DNA from: Anaeramoeba ignava
Taxonomy: Eukaryota; Metamonada; Anaeramoebidae
Assembly (NCBI GenBank): GCA_028826165.1
Contig: JAPDFW010000096.1
Span: forward strand, 62,001-126,000
Reading direction: 5' to 3'
Length of the DNA stretch: 64,000 bases
The notes under the pieces are model-generated. The model made no database searches and was not told the DNA's origin. It saw only the letters and a program-made list of their open reading frames with translations. Every line of letters starts with the position of its first letter. Position 1 is the first letter of the stretch. The translations under genes were made by a program, and so were the position numbers. Shown piece by piece: positions 34,129-46,454 of this stretch.

Positions 34129-37100
34129 TTAAAAATTTCCAGTTGCGACATTATAAGTAGCAAGACCGAAACAAAACAAAGACCAACCAAGAATCAACCA
34201 AACCCAAAAATCATGTTTAAAAGGGGTTTTGTGAATATTTTCTGGATGAGAATGACCAAGAATCTTTTTGAGTTTTCTGCGAGAAGCCCACAATAGCAAA
34301 GAAGGAATTGGGAACATGATAATAAGACCAGCATAATTGCCGGTAAGATTGACAAGAAAACCGATATTTCTTGTTGAAAAAGCGATGATAATTGGGGGGA
34401 TTGCAGCGGCAAGAGCAAAAAAGGGGCGAACCCAAGATTTGCATTTGAATCTGCGAGTCACAATGATTTCAATATTAAATTTCAACGTAATTGCCATCAT
34501 TGGGAAATTTGTCGTTAAGGTAAAAACTGGGAAAAGAGCAAGAAAATTTGCAAAGAATCTGATGTGATAAGATGAGAAATTTAATGTGATCAACGGCTGG
34601 ATTTTGCATGGCGGTCCGGGATCTGATCCGCACTTGGATTTCGTGACATCTCCAAAAGAAAGAACAGCAAATAAAGCAAGCAAAATGTAAATCAATGTGA
34701 TCACAATGAAATCAACAAGAACATAAGTGTTGATTTTCCTTTTGTTTCGAACTGGAGATATCAATCCTGAAATACTATGATGGCACATCATTGAGAAAAT
34801 CGATGCTCCAAAAAGATTTGGCAATCCACCAACACTGAACCACTTGAGATTTTTTGGATCGGCGCCTTTTCCGTCTGAAATGTATGTGATCAATAAAACA
34901 ATCATCGTGAAAATGCATACATTTCGAAGTGACATTGTGAAAAGCTGAAGAATTTTCGTGTTTTGAAATCGGAAAAATGCCCATGGAATCGTCACAAGTG
35001 CAAAAATTGTGAGGTATAAATAGTACGAATTATATTCCGAAAAATGCAATTTTCCCATTGAAAAAGAAGAAATCACTCTTGACAGTGTTGTTGGTACAGA
35101 AACGGAGTAAATTGAAAGGCATCCGTACAGATACAACACAAGTGCAATGTAAAAAATAATCACTCCCGTTTTGCCAAGAAATAATTCTGATAAATATCCC
35201 ATTTCTAGTCTTTTTGTGATCGAAAACTCCGAGTCTTCGTATTTTTTCAGTTTTTGCTTTTCTTCTCCAAGAAGTTCTTCTTCTTGATTTTCCTTTTTAT
35301 TTTTTGAGCTGTCACTTTCCATATCTTCTTTTGTGATTTTGCTGTTGTTTGGTTCAATTAACCGTTGCGTTTCTGAATTTTCGCTGTCTGTTTCGTCTTC
35401 AATGGTTTTCTCCTTTTTTCCGCTATTTCCACTGTTGATCGTGTTTTCTTCTTGTTTTTCTTCCTTTTCTAAGTGTTTGGCTATTGCGTTTCCTGATGCT
35501 TGCACTTCTACCATATATGTCACTGTGATATATGAAAGGAATGATACAAAAACCATGAAAATTGGTGCTAAAATAAGTCCTGATTTTTGGAATCCAACTG
35601 GGATTGTTAAAATTCCAGCACCAATCTAAATTTTAATTTTTTAATTTTTTGATTTTGATTTTAATTTTAATTTTGATTTTGATTTTGATTTAGATTTAGA
35701 TTTTGATTTTGATTTTAATTTTAATATTGATTTTAATTTTGATTTTGATTTAGATTTAGAATTTGAATTAGATTTAGATTTTGATTTAGATTTAGATTTT
35801 GATTTTGATTTTGATTTTGATTTTGATTTTGATTTTAATTTTGATTTTGAATTTGATTTTGAATTTAATTTTGATTTTGATTTTGATTTTGATTTTAATT
35901 TTGATTTTAATTTTGATTTTGGTTTAGATTTTGATTTTGATTTTGATTTTATTTTTGATTTTGATTTTGATTTTGATTTTGATTTTAATTTAGATTTTGA
36001 ATTTAATTTTGATTTTCATTTTCATTTTGAATTTTGATTTTAATTTTAATTTTGATTTTGATTTTGAATTTGATTTTGATTTTGATTTTGAATTTGATTT
36101 TGATTTTGAATTTGATTTTGAATTTGAATTTTGAATTTGAATTTAATTTTGATTTTGATTTTGATTTTGATTTTGATTTTGATTTTGATTTTGATTTTGA
36201 TTTTGATTTTGATTTTGATTTTAATTTTGATTTTGATTTTGATTTGATTTTGAATTTGAATTTTGATTTTGAATTTGAATTTGATTTTAATTTTAATTTT
36301 GAATTTGATTTTTAATTTTGATTTTGATTTTAATTTTAAATTTTGATTTTGATTTTAATTTTAATTTTGATTTTGATTTTGATTTTGATTTAGATTTTGA
36401 TTTTATTTTTGATTTTGGTTTTGATTTTGATTTTGATTTTGATTTTAATTTTAATTTTAATTTTGATTTTAATTTTGATTTAGATTTTATTTTTTATTTT
36501 GATTTTGATTTTGATTTTGATTTTGATTTTGATTTAGATTCAGATTTAGATTTTAATTTTATTTTAGATTTAGATTTAGATTTAGATTTTGATTTTGATT
36601 TTGATTTTGATTTTAATTTTATTTTTGATTTTGATTTTGATTTTGATTTTGATTTTGATTTTGATTTTAATTTTAAATTTTGATTTTTATTTTGATTTTG
36701 ATTTTGATTTTGATTTTGAATTTGATTTTAATTTTGATTTTGATTTTGATTTTGATATTGAATTTGAATTTAATTTTGAATTTGAATTTGAATTTGAATT
36801 TGATTTTGATTTTAAAAAGAAAATCCCGAATTTTATTTAAAAGTAAAAGGACTAAATTTATATTAAAAAAAAAAAATTTTTTTAAAATATAAAAATTTAC
36901 TTACAATCATATTAAAAAAATAAGTGAGAGTTGTCCACTAAATTAATTTAATTGAAAAAGAAAAAAAAAATTTTTTTATAAAATAAAAATAAGTTAAAAT
37001 TTAATTTAGAAAAAATGAGAAGGTTTTTGAAGGTTTTTGAAGGTTTTTTTTTTGATTATTAAATTGAATTAATTTTCTTTACTTTTCCATAAGTTACTCC

Positions 37101-37178
37101 AATTTTTGTATCTTCTCTAATTCTATCATTTGTTTTATCTTGATTTAAATTTGAATCATTTTCGTTTGAGTTTTCCAT
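34129..37178 (-). CDS. Amino acid transporter, AAAP (SLC36/SLC38) family
   Basis: Exons complement(37083..37178, 36905..36937, 34129..35625) give 541 aa, all in phase. The family's first-helix signature is split by intron 2: TYFFNMI|IGAGILTIPVGF, as in SLC38/AVT proteins (N-x-x-x-G-x-G-I-L-x-x-P). About eleven membrane segments follow. Between helices 2 and 3 there is a long charged cytoplasmic loop of about 110 residues rich in Glu/Lys/Ser (35190-35500). Such proteins move neutral amino acids with H+ or Na+ across the plasma or vacuolar membrane; substrate and coupling ion cannot be read here. Exon 2 is only 33 nt. The long exon is richer in GC than its surroundings, while intron 2 (1279 bp) is a GATTTT array. 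Confidence 0.88.
35632..36828 (-). repeat. GATTTT hexamer array in transporter intron 2
   Basis: About 190 units of GATTTT mixed with AATTTT, AATTTG and GATTTA. The sense strand reads AAAATC, again purine-rich. It produces long DFDF and LILI artefact frames. Confidence 0.9.
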
Positions 37179-38267
37179 AATAAATAAATTTTAATTTTTG
37201 TGATTTTAAATAAAAAAAATGATTTTAAATTTTATTAATTAAAAAGAAAATTTTATTATTGATTAAGTTTGTTAGTTAAAATTTTAACAGTTTGTATTGG
37301 ATATTTTAAAATCAAAAAAATGAAAAAAAATAAAAAAAAAAGAAGAGAAAATGAAATTAAAAAAAATGGATGTTTTTTTTGTTTTTTGTTTTTTTTGTTT
37401 TTTTTGTTTTTTGTCGTTTGCAGTAAACTTAAAATCGATCAAAAAGTTTTCTAAAATTATCAAATCAATCCTAAATCTTATTTAAACTTAAAACAAATTC
37501 ATTTTTTAATTTTTAAAATAAAATGAACGTTAACAAAACAAGAAAATTATTTGCCATTCCATTTTATATTTAGATTTAGATTTAGATTTATATTTATATT
37601 TATAATTATATTTATATTTATATTTATATTTATATTTATATTTATATTTATATTTATATTTAGATTTATAATTATATTTATATTTATATTTATATTTATA
37701 TTTATATTTATATTTATATTTATATTTATATTTATATTTATATTTATATTTATATTTATATTTATATTTATATTTATATTTATATTTATATTTTGATTTA
37801 TATTTTAAATATTTATATTTATATTTAGATTTAGATTTAGATTTATATTTATATTTATATTTATATTTATAATTAGATTTATATTTATATTTATATTTAT
37901 ATTTTATTTATATTTATATTTATATTTTATATTTATATTTATATTTATATTTATATTTATATTTATATTTATATTTTGATTTATATTTTAAATATTTATA
38001 TTTATATTTATATTTATATTTATATTTATATTTTGATTTATATTTTAAATATTTATATTTATATTTATATTTATATTTATATTTATATTTAGATTTATAT
38101 TTATATTTATATTTACATTTACATTTCTATTTATATTTATAATTTAATTTGATTTTAATTGGAATTTAATTGGAATTTAAATGGAAATTTTTTTGAAAAG
38201 AAAAAAAATTTGTTTCATTTTTTCATTTTTTCATTTTTTCATTTTTATTTTTTAATATTTTTATAAA
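37179..38267. repeat. Intergenic region with TTATAT hexamer array (37560-38145)
   Basis: Between divergent transporter and RasGAP genes. 37179-37555 is low-complexity A/T with a TTTTTTG tract near 37375-37410. The array is TTATAT with TTAGAT and TTTTGA variants, plus three copies of a TTTTGATTTATATTTTAAATATT junction. The last 60 bp (38210-38260) is TTTTTTCATTTTTTCAT leader DNA. No gene seen. Confidence 0.8.
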
Positions 38268-41200
38268 ATGACAACTCAAGTTCCCCATCTTTTTGTGATA
38301 GGTTTGAAAAACAAAAAGAACAAAATTTAAGAATTCTCCATTTATTTTAATTCATTTTCATTTTAATTTTCATTTTAATTTTAATTTTTTAGTTCATGAA
38401 TTATTTCTTCAAGAATTTTATCCAACAGATAAATTCTATTGTACTTTAAAGCTAGATAAAAACACTTTGAAAACAAATCTGCAACACGAACAATGGGAAG
38501 AAGAGTTTATTTTCTTAACCAAAAAAAGTTCCAAAAAAATAACGATTCAAGTTTATTTTGTTGAACAAAATTCAAAAAAAGGAAAATTTTTTGGTCAAAC
38601 TCAAATTATGTTATCAAGTTTAGCAAGTGAAAAACCTGTGAATGATTACTTCCAATTAACAACTCTTGAAAAACCGCCAACAAAATGTGGGAGATTAAAG
38701 CTTACTTTACATCATGTTTTTTCTCCTGTAAAAATTAAAATTCATTTTATAATTAAAATTAAAATTAAAATTAAAATTAAAATTAAAATTAAAATTCATT
38801 TATAAAATTAAAATTAAAATTAAAATTAAAATTAAAATTAAAATCAAAATTAAAATTAAAATTAAAATTAAAATTAAAATTAAAATTAAAATTAAAATTA
38901 AAATTAAAATTAAAATTAAAATTAAAATTAAAATTAAAATTAAAATTAAAATTAAAATTAAAATTAAAATTAAAATTAAAATTAAAATTAAAATTAAAAT
39001 TAAAATTAAAATTAAAATTAAAATTAAAATTAAAATCAAAAATAAAATTAAAATCTAAATTAAAATTAAAATTAAAATTAAAAAATAGTATCCTTTACCT
39101 GATTTAAAAATTGAAGCTCAATGGAGATTAATTTTCCCAGAATTTTTTGAAGTAAAAACTGTTTATTAATTTATTTATTAATTAATTAATTAATTTATTC
39201 ATTAATTTATTAATTTAATTCTAAAAACAAATTATTTAATCAAATTTTTATTTTCCATTTCAAAGTTAATTGCATCTGATAATTATGAATTATTAAATAT
39301 TCTTATTGAAGTCTCAAATGCATCAGAAAATACACAATTAGCATCTATAATCGTTTCTGTTCTTAATTCTGATGAAGAAGTATTAAAACTTACTAAACAA
39401 ATGATTGTGAAAGAAGTCAATTTAACAAGTATTTTATTTGAATGAAAAAAAAATGTTTATTAAATTTTATTATCAAAACAAAATCATCATTTGTTTATTT
39501 CTTCTAAATAAATGAATAGATACAAGTGATCAATTATTCAGAACAAATAGTATTACAACAAAAATTATGAAAGAGTTTGCATTTATTCGAGGAAGACAAT
39601 TTCTTATCAACACACTTCATTCAGTTATTAATGATTTAGGAAAACTTGATAAAGAAGTGAAAGTGTGTTTAAATTGAATTTTAATTTTAAATTGAATTTT
39701 AATTTTTGAATTGAATTTTAATTTAATTTTTAATCTATTAATGAAAAACAAAATAGATTGATCCAACACTTCAAGATGAAAAAGAATTGCAAGAAAATAC
39801 TGTTATTGTTAAGGAAAAAACAACATATATTTTGGAGAATATTTTTAAATCAATATCAAAGATGCCACGGTAAAAAACAAAAACCAAGATAAATAGTTAA
39901 TAATTTATAATAATTCATAATAATTTATTATAATATAATGAATAAAACTACAAACAAAAAGAGTTTTGAAAGTAATGTCTTTATATATCAAGAATGCAGT
40001 TGATGAAAAATTTGAAGGATTTGGATCGCAAATTGTAGCAGGATTTATTTTCTTGAGATTTTTTTGTGCAGCAATTTCTGCACCAGAAATATATGGAATA
40101 ATTGATCAAATGCCATCAACACTTATGCGCAAAAACTTGGTTTTTTTAACTAAAATTATTCAAACGTTGGCTAATCATGTTAATATTGAAGAAAGAGATT
40201 CAAGAATAAAAATTCTTAAGGATTATTTTGCTCAAATGACTCCTTTAATAGATCAAGTATAAAAAAAACAAAAAGAAATTTAATTTAAAAATCAAATATT
40301 AAAAAAAAAATTTATTATTGTTTATTTATTAAGTTTCTGGAATCTGTTTGTAAAGTTGAAGATGTAGAATATTCTGATGAAATTCAGGTTCCTGAACTCA
40401 CTGATTTTAATAGTTTAATTGATCTTCATCAAATATTTGAAGAAAATATTGATAAAATCGATGCTGTATTAAGTCCTAATTTTGAACAAATTGATTTAGA
40501 GGATAATAACAATAATAACAATAGTAATAATAATAATATTAATACAAATCAACAAAAATCAGAGGCTTTAAAGAAGGTAATATAAATATTCTTATAAATA
40601 TTTTATTATTTAAAATATTTTAATATTTTGATTATTTAAAATATTTTGATTAGAATATCTCTCTTAAATCGTTTCTTGGCTCAGAAGATAAAGTTACAAC
40701 ACTAGCAATGCTAATTAATGAATTTGGAACACCACCTAAAAAAGCTGTCAAAAATCTACATTCAATTCCTAACAATTTAATTCTACGCAAAAAAGCATTA
40801 GCAATTACACAAATGGGATCACACGATGATGAAGATGAATCATGCAAAATTCTCAATTTAGAAGCAGTTCCATTTGCAAATCCACGGGATCCAAACATAA
40901 TTGCAGAAGAATTAGTCACACAAATCCATGAATTATATTTTCGGCATTTAAAAATGGATCCAAAAGAAGAAATACAACAAAAACAACCCGAAACAAAGGG
41001 AAGACAACTTTTATTTCCCGAATGTAATTGGGAGGATCTGAAAAACGATCCACAATATATCGAAATGAAAAAAACAAGTCTTGGGGAATTGAAAAGCATT
41101 ATGCCACAAAATTTGGATAAAACAAAAAGAGTTGCATTTTGGCTAAATATTCACAATTTAATGCTGATAAATGCTTTTGTTGAAAACGAAGGGCCGCCGT

Positions 41201-42259
41201 TAGTAATGTGGGAAATGAATCGTTTTGTCACTTCAAATAAATATAAAGTTGGAAATCTTTCTTATTCTATTGATGATATTGCTCAAGGTATTTTACGTGC
41301 AAATCCAAAAAACTTTTTTGGTGCTCGTTACTTCAAACGCAATGATATTCGTCGCCATGATTGTCTCTCTACTTTTTCTCCTATTCTTCTTTTTGGTATT
41401 ACTTCTTTCCAATTATCAGCTCCTCAATTGTTTGTTTTTAAACCTGATAATATTGAATTACAATTATATAGAGCTGCTCAAATATTTATTGAATCTTCAG
41501 TTCAATTAAAAGATAGTACAATGGATCCTATTGTAAAAACCAAAATCTAAATTAAAATTAAAATCAAAAATCAAAATCAAAATTAAAATTAAAATCAAAA
41601 TTAAAATCAAAATTAAAATCAAAATTAAAATCAAAATTCATTTACAAAATTAAAATTAAAATTAAAATTAAAATAAAAATCAAAATAAAAATCAAAATTA
41701 AAATCAAAATCTAAATCAAAATTAAAATAAAAATCAAAATTAAAATTAAAATTAAAATTAAAATTAAAATTAAAATCAAAATTAAAATTAAAATTAAAAT
41801 TAAAATCAAAAATTTAAATTAAAATTAAAATTAAAATCAAAATTAAAATCAAAATTAAAATCAAAATTAAAATCAAAATTAAAATTAAAATCAAAATTTA
41901 AATTAAAATTAAAATTTAAATTTAAAATTAAAATTAAAATCAAAATCAAAAATTAAAATTAAAATTAAAATTAAAATTAAAATTAAAATTAAAATTAGAT
42001 TTGGCTTCCCACTTGGTTCAAATATTATAAATCGGAATTTGGGAAAAATGATTTTGATGTTGTAAACTTTATTGTTGAAAACCTTAAAATAATGCAAAGT
42101 GATCTTTTCGTCAAAATTCGAAATTTAACAGTTCTTGATTATTCCGTTAATTATAAAAATATTCGCCTTTATCCAAAAAATGAACCACTTTTTGATTCTT
42201 CATCATTAAAAAAAATTGAAAAACTTGAAATTCCATTGATATTCTCAAAAAAAAAATGA
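38268..42259 (+). CDS. C2-RasGAP-DUF547 protein
   Basis: Exons 38268..38301, 38393..38727, 39089..39151, 39266..39428, 39520..39662, 39757..39869, 39962..40256, 40334..40576, 40654..41532 and 41999..42259 give 842 aa with all ten phases consistent. Residues about 1-120 look like a C2 domain (VHELF, GKFFGQTQIML). Residues about 125-400 are a RasGAP domain: LFRTNSITTK holds the arginine finger, and GFIFLRFFCAAIS is the FLR motif. A poly-Asn linker (about 437-455) leads to a DUF547 domain (FWLNIHNLMLINAF, LSYSIDDIAQGILR, and LPTWFKYYKSEFG in the last exon). It should stimulate GTP hydrolysis on Ras at membranes; the role of DUF547 is not known. The fusion is unusual in my experience. Confidence 0.88.
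38733..39087 (+). repeat. ATTAAA array in RasGAP intron 2
   Basis: About 55 hexamers with one ATTCATTT interruption at 38793. It fills the intron between exons 2 and 3. Confidence 0.85.
41545..41996 (+). repeat. ATTAAA/ATCAAA mixed array in RasGAP intron 9
   Basis: Hexamers ATTAAA and ATCAAA alternate irregularly, with one ATTCATTT break near 41637. The frame before it would read into a stop 18 bases past the donor. Confidence 0.85.
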
Positions 42260-42298
42260 AACATTTAAAAAACAAAAACAACAAAAACAGAAATAATT

Positions 42299-42345
42299 TT
42301 TCATTTTTCATTTTTTTCATTTTCATTTTTTTCATTTTAATAAAA
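42299..42345 (+). promoter_or_regulatory. TTTTTCATTTTT words before the kelch-BTB start
   Basis: Four TTTTTCAT words lie 20-65 bp upstream of the ATG at 42367, directly after the RasGAP stop at 42259. The whole intergenic space is 107 bp, so promoter and upstream 3'UTR must be compact. Confidence 0.45.
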
Positions 42346-42366
42346 TAATAAAATAATAAAATAATA

Positions 42367-45300
42367 ATGGAACAATTTATTTCTAATGAATTTTATTGGT
42401 CAAGAATATATGGAACAGGTGAACAACCTCCTAAATTATTTAGATCAGCTTTTATTGAATGGCATGATCAATTTTTTGTATTTGGAGGTTTATCAGAAGA
42501 AAATTCAAATGAAACTTATTGTTTTGATTTAAGTGTGTTTTGATTTATTTTTTTCCAATTAATTTTATCATTTGAATCAATTAAAATTCCAATTAAAATT
42601 TAAATATAAAAAAAATATTTTTCTCTTTTTTTGGAAATCAATCAAAAAGAATATAATAAATGGAAAAAACTTGAAATTGAATCTAAACCTGAATCAAGAA
42701 GAGGTCATACAGGTGTTGTTTATCAAGATAAATGGTATATTTTTGGTGGAAATAAAATGAGTCGTGCTTTTCAAAATTTAGATATTTTTGATTTTCAAAA
42801 ATTGACTTGGAAAATTTATCATCCTTCAACAGAAATATTACCTCCTGCAAGAACTTATCATTCAGCAGTTATTTATAATAATTATATGTATATTTATGGT
42901 GGTTTAACTTATCCTTATAAAGTTATTGGAGATATGGTATTAAAATTAAAATTAAAATTAAAATCAAAATCAAAATCAAAATTAAAATTAAAATTAAAAT
43001 CAAAATCTAAATCAAAAATTAAAATTAAAATTAAAATTAAAATCAAAAATTAAAATTAAAATTAAATTCAAAATCAAAATCAAATTCAAAAATTCAAAAT
43101 CAAAATTAAAATCAAAATCAAAATCAAAATCAAAATTAAAATCAAAATCAAAATTAAAATTTAAATCAAAAATCAAAATCAATATTAAAATTAAAATTAA
43201 AATTAAAATTAAAATTAAAATTAAAATTAAAATTAAAATCAAAATCAAAATCAAAATCTAAATTAAAATTAAAATTAAAATTAAAATTAAAATTAAAATC
43301 AAAATTAAAATTAAAAATCAAAATCAAAATTAATATTAAAATTAAAATTAAAATTAAAATTAAAATTAAAATTAAAATCAAAATTAAAATTAAAATCAAA
43401 ATCAAAATTCATTTTGAAATTAAAAATCAAAATAAAAATCAAATTCAAAATTAAAATTAAAATCAAAATCAAAATCAAAATCAAAATCTAAATCAAAATC
43501 AAAATTTAAATTAAAATTAAAATCAAAATTTAAAATTAAAATTAAAATTAAAATTAAAATCTAAATTAAAATTAAAATTAAAATTAAAATTAAAATTAAA
43601 ATTAAAATTAAAATTAAAATTAAAATTAAAATTAAAATTAAAATTAAGATTAAAATTAAAATTAAAATTAAAATTAAAATTAAAATTAAAATTAAAATTA
43701 AAATTAAAATCAAAAATTAAAATTAAAATTAAAATTTAAATTAAAATTCAAAATTAAAATTAAAATTAAAATCAAAATAAAAATCAAATTCAAAATTAAA
43801 ATTAAAATCAAAATTAAAATCAAAATCAAAATCAAAATCAAAATCAAAATCAAAATTAAAATCAAAATTAAAATCAAAATCAAAATCAAAATCAAAATTA
43901 AAATTAAAATCAAAATCAAAATTTAAAATTAAAATTAAAACCAAAGTGGAGAATGCATCTTCCAACTCAAAAATGGGAAAAAGTAATACAATATGGAAAG
44001 AAATTATTTGAAAAAAGTGCAGCACATACAGCAGTTGTATATGGAGATAATATGTTTGTATGGGGAGGAGATTGTGATACAGGAGAATATTCTGGAGAGA
44101 TGAATATATTCCACTTTCCTACAAACACATGGAAAGTACTTAATCCAATGGGGACAGTACCAATATCAAGAGAAAGTCACACAGCTGTTCTTCTTGGGAG
44201 TAAAATGATTATTTTTGGCGGACAAAATGAATATAAAGGAACAAATTTTAATGATGTTTGTGAATACAACATTTTAACAAATAAATGGGATATTATTAAG
44301 TATAATACAAATTTAGTTCCTTCTATGAGAGATGATCACTGTGCAACTTTATGCAATAATGGAAATGAAATGATTATTTTTGGAGGAACTTCTTCTTTAA
44401 ATGAGAATTTATTTAGTGATTGTTGGAGGTTTACCTTCAATTCTTCTCTTGTACAAGACATGAAGAATTACTATTTAAATCAAGAACTTTGTGATATTGT
44501 TATTATTCCTGGTTATATCTCTGCTCATTCGAGTATTCTTAAATATAGACTTTTTGGTATTTCTGAATATCCAAATCAAGACAATAATATCAATAATCAT
44601 TTTTTCATCAAAAATAATTTTTCGAATTTTATTTCGGTTTGCAAATCTTATTCAAAAAGAGCTGTTCATATTTTAATGATATTTATTTATTCAGGTCTTT
44701 TTGAACCTGATTCTTTAGAAACTCTTAATCATTTAAGTGTTCTTTCAAAGAATTTGTTTATTCCAGAACTTTTTGAATTATGCAAAATTATGATTCAAAC
44801 AGATAAAAATTTAGAAACAGATGAAATTGAAATGAAAACGCAAGATTTAAATTTGAATGAAATTCAAAATCAAAATGAAATTCAAAATCAAAATCAAAAT
44901 CAAAATCAAAATCAAATTCAAAATCAAAATGAAATTCAAAATGAAATTCAAAATCAAAATCAAAATGAAATTCAAAATCAAAATGAAATTCAAAATCAAA
45001 ATGAAATTCAAAATGAAATTCAAAATGAAATTCAAAATCAAAATGAAATTCAAAATCAAATTCAAAATCAAAATGAAATTCAAAATCAAAATGAAATTCA
45101 AAATGAAATTCAAATTCAAAATGAAATTCAAAATGAAATTCAAAATGAAATTCAAAATGAAATTCAAAATGAAATTCAAATTCAAAATGAAATTCAAAAT
45201 CAAAATGAAATTCAAAATCAAAATAAAAATCAAAATGAAATTCAAAATCAAAATGAAATTCAAAATGAAATTCAAAATCAAAATGAAAATCAAAATGAAA

Positions 45301-46265
45301 ATGAAATTCAAAATCAAAAAAAACCTTTATCAAATTTCCAAAAGAATTTTGAGTATATGTATCAAATGAGAAAAGAAGATTTTGATTTTAATATTATTAT
45401 TGATCATAATAATGAAACAATCAAAATACCAGTTCATAAAGATATTCTTGCAGCAAGAAGTCAATTATTTTTTGGAATGTTTAGTTTGAATATCAAAGAT
45501 TCTTCAGGTTGTGCACCAGATTTTAGTGGAAGAAGTCCAGAAACAATTGAAGCTTTAATTGAGTACTTTTACACAGGAAAAATAATACAAAATTCAATTA
45601 CACCATCAATTTCACTTGAACTTTTTGATGCACATGAATATTACAATATAAAAAGTTCAGAAATACAAAAATATGTGATTCAAATTGCTTTAGAAAATCC
45701 TGAATCTATTATTTCATGGGAAAATGTGTTTGAAATTCTGCAAATTTCAATTGAATATGATATTCGAGTTATTATTGAAGAATGTCTTATATTTATTACA
45801 AAAAACAGCACAAATACGTTATTAGAACAATTGGATATTATTATTCAAGAAGTTGGAAATGTTCCATATATTGAAGAAATATTTGGGCAGATTTTGCCTT
45901 TTTCTAAATTTTGGGAGTTGATTTTATTGTTGAATACATATGAACTGATTTCAAAACATAGACTTGTTGTTAATAAATTTATTCAGAATTTAATTGTTGA
46001 AAATTTGGAAGTTATTGATCTTAATCAGAATTTAATATTTCGAAATTATTTATTACATTTTTTATACAGAAAAAAAACTATAAGGGATTCAATTAATTTC
46101 AAAATTATTGAAGTATCTCAACATAATTCAGAATGGAAGAAATTTAATGAAGATTTGGAAATGAAATTGAAAACGAAAATAAAAAAGGAAGATATTGTAA
46201 TGGCAATTGGTATAAGTGATTCAAGTGATTCAAGTGATTCAAGTGATTTCAGTGATTCCAATTAA
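42367..46265 (+). CDS. Kelch-repeat protein with two BTB domains
   Basis: Exons 42367..42532, 42650..42936 and 43947..46265 give 923 aa. Six or so kelch motifs occupy about residues 1-330: FVFGG, WYIFGG, YIYGG, MFVWGG, MIIFGG (twice), each followed by the spaced Trp (NKW, QKW, NTW). The first BTB is partial (LCDIVIIPGYISAHSSILKYR). A 150-residue Asn/Gln/Glu/Ile linker (44860-45320) precedes a second, more typical BTB (FNIIIDHNNETIKIPVHKDI). The latter includes a D-F-S-G-R-S-P-E segment. The C-terminus ends SDSSDSSDSSDFSDSN. Kelch-BTB proteins usually bring substrates to cullin-3 ligases or bind actin; the order kelch-then-BTB is the reverse of animal BTB-kelch proteins and common in amoebae. 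Confidence 0.85.
42940..43944 (+). repeat. 1 kb ATTAAA/ATCAAA array in the kelch-BTB gene, intron 2
   Basis: Hexamers with long runs of each type, suggesting segmental spread of the C/T variant. Exons at 42936 and 43947 join in phase 0 within the kelch region, so the array is intronic. Confidence 0.88.
44860..45325 (+). repeat. Coding low-complexity tract (NQNEIQNEIQ) in the kelch-BTB protein
   Basis: Units AATCAAAATGAAATTC encode N-Q-N-E-I-Q type repeats. The DNA is in frame throughout and separates the two BTB domains. Its long antisense frames are artefacts. Confidence 0.85.
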
Positions 46266-46403
46266 AATTAAAATTAAAATTAAAATAAAAATCAAAAATT
46301 AAAATTAAAATTAAAATTAAAATTAAAATTAAAATTAAAATTTAAAATAAAAATTAAAATCAAAATTAAAATAAATTAAAATTAAAATTAAAATAAATTA
46401 AAA

Positions 46404-46454
46404 ATTTTTTTCATTTTTTTCATTTTTTTCATTTTTTTTCGATAAAATATAATA
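46404..46454 (+). promoter_or_regulatory. TTTTTTTCAT words before PWP2
   Basis: Three or four copies of TTTTTTTCAT precede the ATG at 46455 by 15-45 bp. The remaining 46266-46400 is an ATTAAA-like array after the kelch-BTB stop. Confidence 0.45.

Noticed and set aside
44788-45369. Long antisense and alternate frames (FHFEFHF, FILNFIL, KMKFKIK)
   Set aside because: Shadows of the NQNEIQ coding repeat of the kelch-BTB protein.
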